Below, piece after piece: positions 12,260-22,900 of a stretch of DNA of 64,000 nucleotides. Under the pieces are notes generated by a model. It made no database searches. It saw nothing but the letters and a program-made list of their open reading frames with translations, and was not told the DNA's origin. Source of the DNA: Coprinus comatus (Eukaryota; Basidiomycota; Agaricomycetes; Agaricales; Agaricaceae). Made by a program: the position numbers and the translations under genes. Location of the stretch: the NCBI GenBank assembly GCA_034638255.1, contig JAWPGT010000007.1, positions 868,001 to 932,000 of the forward strand, given 5' to 3'. The first letter of the stretch is position 1, and each line of letters opens with the position of its first letter.

Positions 12260-12800
12260 TTACACTTTTTGGATTCCTTACACTCGTCTATGTTTTGTTT
12301 AGCTTCTTACTGGGAGGGTCCAAAGGAATTTAAACCTTCTCGTTTCTTTGAAAATTGGCCTCGAGAGGCATTTATGCCTTTCAGTTTAGGTATGTATATT
12401 CTATGGTACTTGTCTCCTAATACTCGTGAGCTGATTTGTATTTGTATTCCATTTACATAAGGTCCCCGTGCTTGTCCTGGTCGTCGGTGAGTGTATAATA
12501 ATAAACAAATAACAATTTGAGTCCTGACGATACTTCGGGTATATAGATTCGCTGAAACGGAGATGAATGCAATTGTAACAACTATCATATCCAAATATCG
12601 CGTTGAAATTACAGAGGACCCTCAAGTTGTAGGGGAAACTTTCGAACAAAAGAAAGAGAGGATTTTCAATAGTGATATGGGCGCTACATTGGAGTGAGTG
12701 TTTTCATCCTCCCTTTTCATGGATGGATCTTCATGAAATTTGTGGTTTCTCTTATCACAGACCGTTTTCGATACCATTGACATTCCATCGTCGCACATAA
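10090..12800 (+). CDS. Cytochrome P450 monooxygenase, microsomal type
   Basis: Seen: about 16 exons. The first, from ATG 10090, encodes a single N-terminal membrane anchor (PSIIISIGSSILLAFLG). Helix C carries WKKYKKITSPAF. Helix I has AGHDT split by an intron at 11599. The ExxR motif is ESMR (about 11954-11965). The haem loop FSLGPRACPGRR is split over two introns near 12388 and 12487. The end is TAA at 12798. The whole P450 fold can be joined without a stop. Known: such enzymes sit in the ER and take electrons from P450 reductase. Inferred: oxidation of lipophilic or plant-derived compounds, substrate unknown. Oddities: the intron at 11079-11136 uses a GC donor, and the intron at about 12180-12301 holds a long AC/TC microsatellite. 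It is tail to tail with the MYND gene, with only 53 bp between stop codons. Confidence 0.9.
11079..11136 (+). other. GC-AG intron in the P450 gene
   Basis: The exon ends ...ISAG (codon split after G) and the intron starts GCAAGT and ends CTACTAG. The next exon continues FGIRTSWTD. No GT donor nearby keeps the frame, and the consensus around the donor is otherwise strong. Confidence 0.8.
12201..12257 (+). repeat. Compound (AC)n(TC)n microsatellite inside a P450 intron
   Basis: About 27 nt of AC repeat run directly into about 30 nt of TC repeat, between a GTAAGA donor and a TTTAG acceptor. The TC part merges into the pyrimidine tract of the intron. Confidence 0.9.
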
Positions 12801-12853
12801 GGATCAAGTAAAATCTGGTTGCAATCAATAGTACATGTATGACATTTACAATT

Positions 12854-15800
12854 TTATTTATTTACATTTACAGAGCCCAATGCCCGTTCCTTCAAAGCCT
12901 TGCAAAATACTTTATGAATCTTCCAATCCTCTTTCTGACATTCCTTAGAGCAATACTTTTTCGCCTTACACCCACTGCATAGAAACAATTTTGACTTTTC
13001 AGATCTACACTTCCCCAAATTGGCACAAACATTTAACAAATCATCACTGTCACCCCGAATAAAGGATTCAACTTTGTCGGCATCAAAGGTCCGACTATCG
13101 GTTTTGATCCCATCCCTTGGCGGAACCTCGAAAGCCTTCCTCATGAATCCCGTTGAGTCCAAAGTAACATCCTCCAAGTAAGGAACTGGAAATATGGTAC
13201 TGATAGCAACTCGCGTGACATAAGGTATCAAAACCTTCCATTTCGGATTGTTCATGAATCGATCACCAAGGTTTTTACCCTTCCCACAAGAACATAATGC
13301 TTTACGTAGTAGAAATGGGTTTGAAGAGGAAGGGGAAGTAGAAGTGGAGGAGGTAGTTGAGGAGCCTGGAGGAGGATGATTATGATAGTATTCGCATGTC
13401 GAAGTATCATGTTTCCAAGTTCTACACCTTTCAGCAAATACCGGTAATGCGTACTTCCACCAATTTGTCACCTCCTCATTACATTCAATCAGTCTGGTGC
13501 TGGGTTCCGATACTAGAACGTTGAAAAGTAACATCAGGTTTGAAGGTTCTGGGATAACAACAACGGCATCTCCAATTGCTGTACCCGAGGATAGATCGAT
13601 TCTGATAGAATTCAAGAAAATGATTGCAGAATAATTTGAAGGGGTATGGATAGATGTTATAGTGGAAGTAGTAACCAAGGGGAATATTTGGGTTGAACCT
13701 TTGTTTTCTGAAAACATTAAAAACATCATGTTAATTATATCTTTCCAACTTGGCACAGGTTTTGTTAATGTTTCTGATTCTTCCAAACGCCTGTGTTTCT
13801 CACATTCAAGTTTTTCTGTTGTTGCAAGACTGACATGAAACATAGCCCAAGAAAGATCTTTAGGAGAAGCGACAAAAAGACGATCAAGATTCAGATATGG
13901 AACATTCCAACAGACAAAGGGAGATGGTGCATTTGGACCTCTTGAAATGAGTGGAAAGGGTTGTTGTACATTCACATCCACCTGTTGCTCTATTGGTATG
14001 GGTGGTGATGTTCGGAATGGTAATTCAATCTATATGTATACACAGGTACTATTTAGTATGTATGTCATGCGCAATATTGACTTGAGAACTCACCTCTATG
14101 TAGCTGGACTTTCTTGCAATGCGGACCTGGGAGCGATTATGGTCTACCGGGACAGGGAAGTATAGCGAGTATTCAAATCGATCGAAAGAAACCAAGATAC
14201 AACATGGTCCAACCTGTTTATTCGAGATTACTGTAGCCTTGTTTGATAAACAGCTCTTTGCCTCATGATCAGTGATATTGAGCCTCTTGCAGACCCATCC
14301 CACTAGTATCCCCGGACCACCTTTCCACGACACCTTCGATGTATCAATGGGGTTCGATGATGGTATTCTGGGGCGCCGATTACTTGAGCTCAACCGAGAA
14401 ATCTCTTTCAACTCTCCTTTATTATCAGGAGGCTCTCGAAAAACATGAACATTGTGATCGGTGAGGTTCATTGAAAATAGAGGCATTCCAGGTCCCAATT
14501 TCTTGACAAACTCGTATGAGTTGATTAATGAACATTTGAGTGAAAGTCCAACCATAACATCAGGAGCTTGTGCAAGGATCCATGCTGCAACAGGGAAAGA
14601 AACGATCAATGGTAAATGTCCATGAAAACCTTGAGGATCTTCTTGAATGGTTCCAAGCTCTCTACCGTCCGACTCTTGTATGACACGTAATTTCCCGAAT
14701 ACAGGCCGGATAGAGGGGTGTGTGTTTTGGGATCCATTACTAACAGAATGAGTTTCACATTCAAGGACTGTATGTTGATCCACCTTCAGGACCGAGAGTG
14801 TAGCACGGGGGACAATGAGAACTACATATACTATAGGAGGTACAAAATACCATCCCCCGAAAAGTTGAGGTCGAGATCGAGTTAAGATTTGTGTTGATTG
14901 GAATTCAAGTACCGGTACTGTATATACCCCTTGCATATGTAGTTCGGCAAGTAGGTGCTGGTGATTAATGCCACAAAAAGCAAGTTCTTGTTGGTGACTA
15001 GCTGTGATACGATCCACAAGGCATTCTCCAATTATTGACCAATTAGTCTCTAATCGTGTGTTCATTTTTATGGTTGAAACAAACCGTACAAACGATTGCA
15101 CGTTGTAATGAGATTCCGAGAGACATAGGGTACTGATAGGGGGATTCTTCAGCTGATTGAGGATGGATAATGGGTTGTCTTTCTCAAACATCTTCAAGTA
15201 AACGGTGAATAACTTGTCTGCGAGTTGTTTGGGATCAACAACAAGTTGTTGAGAATGTGGTAGAGAGTCACATGGAATTTTGATATCTGAACAAATGAAA
15301 TCGCAAAATTTCCATGACATGCGCTCGTAGTTACGACCATTGTTCAAATTGTTTGGCTCTAGGCCTTGAACAATTGCCTCTGTGTTGTTTCGGAAATCGA
15401 ATCCGGAAAAAAAGCAAATAGGCGTGATACCAAGAAGGAGGGTAATAGATGGAAAATCTAAGATTGCCCGACCTTTCACATCGCTTCGCTCAGTCGGGCG
15501 GTCATTGTATGAAAGTAGGGTATTGGTATGAAGTACTGAGCAGGGGGAATATTGCATGAGTGGTTGCGCAGCAACGAGAAGATTCAAGAGACCAAGAGGA
15601 TCCGATAGGTTTGACGTATCAATGATGTTGAAGAACTTGGGAGTAGAGTTATCATGGAAATGGAGCTTGGAACCTCCCCAAAGTTCCTTGTAGATTGTTG
15701 TCTTTAGAATACCATTTTGATAAGATCGTAGAGCTTGGCAAAAGTTAAGTGCATCGGCAACTACAAAGCGTATAATCAGAGTTTGGGATTGGGATTGGGA

Positions 15801-16848
15801 TTGGGATTGGGACTGAGGCGAAGTTTGAAGCTTTTTATGAAACTCCCGACATCAACTCGAAAACTGTGTACGACATGCTGCCCACATGTCGTCTACAGTC
15901 TTTGCAGGGATATTATCGCTGCTCTGTGAGTTGTTAATTGTGTTAATTAAAGCCAATGCCATGTGAAAGGAAGAACATGGATCTGTAGCATAATGGAGGT
16001 TGAAATTTCGACTAGCTAAGGAGAATAGGAATGTAGGATTGATTACGGGTCTTGGATGTTTGTCGTTCCTAGAGCTAGTAATTCCAGTTTTCCAGTATGC
16101 TGTGCAACTTGCAGATTCTGGATGCATGAACGTAGCTGGCACAGAAGCATATAGCGGGATGCTATTACCAGGATTATGAGTCGCATAATCATTATCCTTC
16201 ATTGCAGAATGAAATTTTTCTTTTAGTTCTTCTTGTTGATTTTTTGGGAGGTTAAGGGTTGTTTTGTAGTATAGCCAATGTTGGCGAGCTTCTGCGAGGC
16301 TTTGTTCTGTAACAAAGTTAAGAGTCCCTCCATAGCGAGAACTACTCCAAGAAACGATATCGGATGCAAGTGATATCAGTTTATCACACTGTTGCCGCAA
16401 CAAGGAAGCGGAGCGTTCGTCAAGAAAGAGATCATAGAATATTTCCCAATACATCAGCAACTTGTTGGGTTGAACAGAGTCTATGACAAGTGTAAACAAG
16501 AGAACGTTTCGCGCTGCCAATGGAGGCAATAGTATTAGGACAAAATGTAATGTGGGTAGGGAATGTATACAAAGCGTACCTATGATGGCAGGTTCCAAAT
16601 CACAACAAGTAATATCCGTGTTCCGCTTTGCTAGAAAAGAGAAGTGAGATTAATAGACGATAAACGGATGAGAACATACAAGCATTTTCAACAGTAATCG
16701 TATAGAATATGTGTCTTGGATCACCACATCCGAGAAGTAGTATTGTAGCATCTTCCTCTGGCGGTAAGTGGTCAGTTAAACAGACTGGAGGGGTATTCCC
16801 GATTGCATAGAAAAACAGTTTTCCTGGCCAGAAAGTTGGATGAGACAT
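12854..16848 (-). CDS. DUF4470 protein with C-terminal MYND zinc finger; one in-frame TGA
   Basis: Seen: the start ATG at 16848 opens with MSHPTFWPGKLFFYAIGN and LLLGCGDPRHI, the typical N-terminus of DUF4470 proteins. Introns at about 16631-16678 and 16516-16579 keep the frame through RNTDITCCDLEPAI and ARNVLLFTL. A long exon then runs to 14097. The last exon ends at 12854 with a MYND finger: CANLGKC...LCSGCKAKKYCSKECQKEDWKIHKVFC. Known: MYND fingers are protein-interaction modules; DUF4470-MYND proteins are numerous in mushrooms and their role is unclear. Odd: TGA at 15852-15854 interrupts one continuous frame between QFSS and CREFHKKL, just before a Gln-Ser run coded by a hexamer repeat. 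The frame is open for over 550 codons after it. The codon could be a recent nonsense change, a base error, or recoded or edited. Length without the stop is about 1,240 aa, close to family size. Confidence 0.82.
15783..15815 (-). repeat. Hexanucleotide repeat coding Gln-Ser
   Basis: Five to six tandem GGGATT units on the plus strand; on the coding minus strand they read SQSQSQSQ. This lies about 40 nt downstream of the in-frame TGA. It is not a telomere repeat (TTAGGG). Confidence 0.8.
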
Positions 16849-17843
16849 AATGAAGGTAAAGAGAAGAAGGCTTAGGTTTGAATAACGTGTAGCTTACATC
16901 GATGGCAAAGAATCTTGGCTGCGGAAAGAAGTTCATAATATGCTTTCCTCTCACGACGAAGTCAGGCGTGCTATTAGAGGAAAAAGACACCTGCGGGCTG
17001 CAAAATATAATAATAATGAAGGATGCAGATATGGATTCGCAATACTTCATGGCGAGAGATCGTTTTGAAATTTGGAGGTCGGAGATTCAATATCACTACC
17101 AAACAAATATTGTCAACTCACAATTTGTTTGGATGATGGGTTTTGCGAAATGCCCGGAACTGTTAACCAGCAGATGTTGGTGGTGTGTAGGTTTTTTTTA
17201 TGAACACAGTATGCCAATGGCATGGATAAATCCGTGCGTATGCCAGTGAGGATTCAGATACAAGAAATGAAGTAAGTAAGAGGTAGAGGTAGGATAAATG
17301 TAGACATTAGAAAGAAAATTCTAAAGAACGTTGAATGATGTAGAGGAACAAAAGGACGGAAGGAAAGAAAAAGAGAGACGGATGAGATGATTTTCTTAAA
17401 TACTTGTCAAATGTCCATTTTATGGTGTTCGTTATTGACGTCATTTGACATTGACATATGTAATAGATTTACGTTCTACACTGTGTACGTTCTAATCACT
17501 GCATACATGGTTGTTAACCTCTATATTAGCCTAAAGGATGCTTAGTAGAAGAATAAGAACATGGTAATCTGATACGTTTTTGTTTTTACTATTTTTATGA
17601 TGGCCTCGTGCATCATGAGTCAATTTACAAAGTTCAAACATTCATGTCTCAGAATAAAACACGAGTCCTCGGCCCGAAACCTTAATTATATCCAATCTTA
17701 TATGGATTAACTAACCCCTATCTTTTTGATTTTATTTTTATTCTCTCCTTCGTATCACCATCCTACCCTACTTGTTCCATTTACACTCTATTCATTTTAC
17801 CCAAATCCCCAAATTCAACTCCCTAATCATCAATAGTCAATTC
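16849..17843. other. Intergenic: promoter of the MYND gene and 3' flank of TRM140
   Basis: About 1 kb. The short plus-strand frame at 16902-17249 overlaps the 5' region of the MYND gene and has no family resemblance. The part after 17380 is AT-rich. No other feature seen. Confidence 0.45.
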
Positions 17844-19820
17844 CTAATTCTTACGAAATTTCCCTTGCATCCAAACTCTATACATCTTCAACTGTCTCTT
17901 CCTATTAATCAATAATCGTCTATCAACTCCTAATTGTTCCATTGTAAATAATGGTTGATTTGGTATGAAATTGGGGTTGAGTAGGTTTGGATGGATTTGT
18001 TGTTGTTGCTGTTGTGTACTCGTGATGCTTGAATCTGTAGACTTGACGACTTCGACTTCGACTTCGACTTCGGTATCATTGTCATTGGTTACGATAGTAG
18101 TATTCTGATTTTCGTTTTCATTTTCGTCTTTATCGTCGGTGACTGTGGTAAAGGTAGCCGTAGTCGTAGATGGAGTGATAGATAGGGGATGTAAAGAAGA
18201 GATTAGATTTTCTTCATTTTTTGAGTTTGATTCTGAAGATTCTGATGATGATGCTGTTATTGTAGTTGTTGGCTGTAATTCTTCTTCATCTTCAGCAATT
18301 GTAGTACTTGTTGTATCCGTGGTTTGAGACTTGAGAGCTTTAGACCCCGTGAATAACAACGCTAATTCATCTGTTTTTTTGTTTTGTTTTTTGTTTTGAT
18401 ATTAAAAAAAGAAGCAAAAGGCGGATGATTAGAATTGATGAAACATGTTTTTCATTTCTCCGAACAAAAAGTATAATTGAAAGGACTTCGAGCACTTGGA
18501 ATGGAATGGAATGATGGGGAATATAGAACACATACCAAGTTCGAAAAAGTAAACCCTAGTTTTATCTCCTCTAATATAAAAATTTTCATCCAACATACGA
18601 TTAGTTTTGAATCGTAATTGCGTTAAATCATATCTTCCATAATCTCGCATTACAGCTAGTCCTCCTGGTTTAAGCATCTATTTTGAAACCAACTCAGTTT
18701 CTTACAACAAAAGAGAAAGTTCAAGAAAGGTAAGATTTACATACCTGATAAATATTTTGAACGGCCCGAACCCATTCATCAGGGTGTAGGGCACTCATCA
18801 CGAAGACGAGAAGTACGATATCAACAGTCCCAGGTTGAGTATCTGAGGGAATACCTTCTTTGGAAGTGACGTCCCAAACTGATGCATTAATGGAACCCTT
18901 GGGAGGAGAAGTGTACAGGGGATTTGTCTAGTTACCGGTGTGAAAAAAGAAGTCGATGGGAGGATATTTTTGAAAAAAAGTTGTCAAAGAAGTGTCATTT
19001 GATTGTTTGATCAATGGTTTGCGATAGAGAGTTTGGGATTATAGATACCTACTTGGACTAGTTTTACCGCATGATTGGAGTAGTCGTATGCTTTGAATAC
19101 GAGTTCAGGATTTTCGTTGGAGGAGAGGAGTGGGAAGACACTGTTTCCAGCGCCTATAAATGTAGTATAGTGAGAAAAATTGATAAGTTTGAAAGTGGAG
19201 ATTACTTACCACAACCAATCTCTGCGATCACCATTGGACCTGCCTAACGAAAGGTGTGTGTTTATTATAATCATTAGTTTCCAAGGGCGACACATGACGT
19301 TGAATATGTATACCTCAGCTTGAGTAGCAGCAACCAATTCGGGGAACTCGTTGTGAAGCCTAATGAGATAGAGATTGATATCAGAAACTGACTAACGGTG
19401 GGTTTTAATCTGGGTTCTCAGTACCATTTGCGATTCCGGAAAAAGTTGCTAGCATTGGCTTTGTAAAAGTTATCCCTTGAGAAGGTGATTTTGAGATCGT
19501 CGACGTCAAAACCCAGAAGGATCATCGTACAAACCAGTGACGAGCGGGTTTATCGTTATATTTGACTTGGTCTTCTACCGGAACTGGGGCTGAACGTTGC
19601 TTAGTTAAAGAAGCAGCTATGATATCGTCTTGATCTGTTGGAGGAGGGACGTGGTCCCAAGCATTTTGAGACCAGACGTCGGCATCGTTTGTCAAGAATC
19701 TATGGGCAATTAAAATTTTTTTTAAACATGCAAAAGGCGAGAAAAAGACCTTGAGCCAAATGGCGGTTTGTCTGTGTGAATATCGTGGACTGAAGAGGTG
19801 GACTTGAGTGGGTTGTGCAT
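17844..19820 (-). CDS. TRM140: tRNA N3-methylcytidine methyltransferase (Trm140/METTL2 family)
   Basis: Seen: ATG at 19818-19820 ([10 protein letters not shown]). Short exons follow with the conserved N-terminal block [12 protein letters not shown], then [20 protein letters not shown]. The SAM-binding motif I is IAEIGCGAGNS. Next come [27 protein letters not shown] and [17 protein letters not shown], all diagnostic of the m3C family. Known: these SAM-dependent enzymes methylate C32 in the anticodon loop of tRNA-Thr and, depending on the member, tRNA-Ser. Unlike budding yeast Abp140/Trm140, no actin-binding N-terminal extension is present. Odd: the last exon (18359-17844) inserts about 130 low-complexity residues (Thr/Ser/Asn/Glu, a VEVEVEVEV run, QQQQQQ) before the conserved end [21 protein letters not shown]. 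The gene is divergent from the Rho GEF at 19959. Confidence 0.92.
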
Positions 19821-19958
19821 TTTAATCAGGGCGGGAGAAAGGCAAGGAGTAGGGTGTCCAATTATAGGACAGAGCGACGTTGGAACCTCCCAATCACCTT
19901 GCAGCCGCTCAGCAACGCAGACTTGCGCGCTTCCCTAGCGTCGAGGGTAACGAGCGTA
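19821..19958. promoter_or_regulatory. Very short divergent promoter, TRM140 / Rho GEF
   Basis: Only about 138 bp separate the two chosen ATGs. The Rho GEF frame is open upstream to 19815, so its true start could even overlap the TRM140 start; 19959 was chosen as the start that avoids overlap. Whatever drives both genes must lie here or inside their 5' ends. Confidence 0.5.
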
Positions 19959-22900
19959 ATGGAAACACGCTATCCAACCCAGACTGAGCTCGATATCCTG
20001 CAAGAAGATGTTTTGGCTGGGTTTTCTACTCCCCAGGCTACTTCTCCAGATAGCGACTTTGGACTGAATCCTCTCGGCGACTACACGACTGTTATGAGTC
20101 CCTGGATGGAACACCCTGCGCCTCCCAGTAGTGTCAACACAGGTACGGCCCTTCAGAACACACTAGCACCCAATCTGATCATCTCCACTACAGATGTCCC
20201 CTATATCCATTCTCCGGTCATCCCTAGCCCCCTCCCTCCTCCTCCTGCTCTTGTCTCTCCTTCTCCTCATCTACCATCTGCTCCTCTTCCAAATCCGATT
20301 CCAGCTCCCTCGCCTGCCCCTCCTCCCCGCCCAGAACTTCCTACCACCAGATCTAGCACAGGCCGACGACCATTGCCACAACCTCCAATTCCAAGACCTA
20401 CTCCACCTCCTAATCTTCTGCCCGTTGCACACACACCCTCGTCTTCTATTGCTCCAATTGAACAACCCGCCTCATATTCAGCACCTACTGCTACCGAACA
20501 AGTTACAACCACATCCGACCATAGTAATCTTTCTTTGGCATCGACCGGAACTGCTCCAGATGACTCTGAAATCATTGAAGATGAGGATGAGGATGAGGAT
20601 GAGGATAGTGAATCAGACATCTCGGAATCTGGACGACCGTTACCACCATATAAACCCGAATTGGACGACGACGAGGACCTTTTGGAAATTGGACCTCCTC
20701 TTGCTATCCTTGCGAACAGAGCCGATATGCCGGATTTCGATCTAACAGAGGAAGGTGTAACTAGGCCATCTGGTGAGTGCAACTGCGTTGGAATTGTGTT
20801 TTTTTCTTATGTTTCCACAGAAGTGCAACAACAAATAGAGGATGAGGAAGATCCATATTTTGTTAACTACCCAGAAGCTGGTCCATCTTATTCACAAAGA
20901 CCCCCGACGTCTCAACCTCCCCGAGAGCCTAGTTGGGGAGGTCCTTGGAGTGCTGAGAGTATATCGTCTTTTCGTTCTAATGATCGTGATTACGTCCCTG
21001 AGGTGGAACAGGAAATGGATGAACCTATACTTTTATTATCTCCAGAGAACCAACATGCTCAGTTAGAACGTCATGCATCGAGGTTTTATGCTGTAGGAGG
21101 TCGTTTAGCTTCTTCCGATATCGCACCTTCCTCATCTTTTGTGAGAAGAAGATCTATTCTGCAATCCAGTTACTATGACGAGTTGGGCACGGATATTGAT
21201 GATGAACCTATCTGCGTCAATTACTCGTTACTGTCCAATCTCGCCATGCATCTTCGCGACAAAGTTCCAAGAGGTACACATATGAAAGGAAGTGTCAATT
21301 ATCCTAGGGCTTTTACTGGAAAAGATATTGTGGTAAGCATCTATCTTTTATCTATCCTTTAACATCAACTCAAAACCTAAACCCTTTCTTGATTAGTCCA
21401 CTGTCAACAGCCATGTTTCCAATGAACTAAGAGAAATCTACGGAGATTCTTTCCATGATCGTCGTCCTGCCCTTTTAGTAGCAAGAAGTTTACAAAGCCA
21501 ATTATTCTTTTACGAAGTTGAATGGGGACCTCGATTACTTCAAGATGGTGTTGGAGACGTTTACATGTTTTTGGATGATCCTGAACAATCGTCATCTCCA
21601 GATAACAACAATACTGAAATATCAGAATTACCGACGGGAGTTATTACGGTTTTGACAAAATGTTATTCTCCAAGTTGTGGTGTTGATTTTGATGATCCAA
21701 GAGGTTGTTATTCATTTTCTTGTCCACGAAAGGTGTGTAATTTCAATAGTTTTTTTCTTTCTTTTCGTTGGTTGCCAGTATAACTGAATTCATTATAAGG
21801 GAAAATTACAATTATCAACTGAAGATGAAACTTCCGCTCCTCAACCTGAACCTTGGCCTGCTACTGTTTCAGAACAAATATTGGCTACACTTGCTCCTAA
21901 TGAAATTAGTCGACAAACGTACATACCATCTTTTTTATCTTTTTTTTTTTTATCTTGAGGTCTCACTCAATTTTTATATTTATTTTACAGGATCATACAT
22001 AAACTAATGAGTAAAGAAGAACAATACGTACACGATCTCGACGTAATCGAATCAGTTTTCATACGTCCTTTACGTTCCGTCTCTCCATCAATCTTCAAAA
22101 CCTCTGAAGATCTTGAAGAATTTATCGAAATTGTATTTGGAAATGTGACTGATGTTAGGGATGTTAATAGAAGATTACTTGAGATTTTGAATGTTCGTGG
22201 AAGAGAACAAGGACCTGTGGTTATTGGTATTGGTGATATATTTTTGGATGCTGCTACTACGGATTTTAAGGATGTTTATCCTTCGTATATTGGTCATCAT
22301 CCTATTGCTGAGAAAAGATTGAGAGAGGAGTTGGAGAGGAATGCGAATTTGAGATTGTTTTTGGAGGTGAGTTGCTTATTGACTTTTATACCTTTTCTTT
22401 CTTTCTTCTCATCAGATTGACCTTGTTGTTTAATTGCTATTTTTTATTTATTTATAGAGATGTTCAAGAAGACAAAACCCAACACCAAGTCAAACACTAC
22501 GACTCGATCTAAAACACTTCCTAAACAGACCAGTGGAACATTTACAAAAATATAGGGTTTTATTGGAAGCTATATATAAAGAAACGGATAGGAATAATGC
22601 TGATGGAGATTTTTTGATGCAAGCTATCATGGCGTTGAATAAACTTCAAACTTTGGCTCAGGTTCATACTTTTCAGGAATCTGTTAAAAGGGAAAGTCGG
22701 TTTGGGCCGGGATCGGGGAATAGGAAATGGGAATGGTCGGATTTGGTTCCTTCTATTGAGAGACAAAGTTTTACGAGGGAGGAGGCGAGGAGACAGTCGT
22801 ATGTTTTTATTTCTTCTCCTCTCTCTCGAATGGTTATGTTTGAGCTCATTGGGTATGTTTTTTTAGAGCGATATTTGAACTTATTGATACTGAGATGGGA

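Noticed and set aside
12118..12460. Open frames through the AC/TC microsatellite
   Set aside because: They arise because the repeat has no stops; the region is an intron of the P450 with clear splice sites.
15783..15815. GGGATT tandem repeat as an interstitial telomere
   Set aside because: The unit is not TTAGGG, and on the coding strand it gives Gln-Ser in frame with the MYND gene.
20267..20782. Minus-strand Ser/Gly-rich frame of 171 codons
   Set aside because: It mirrors the Pro/Ser-rich and acidic low-complexity region of the Rho GEF; no independent evidence.
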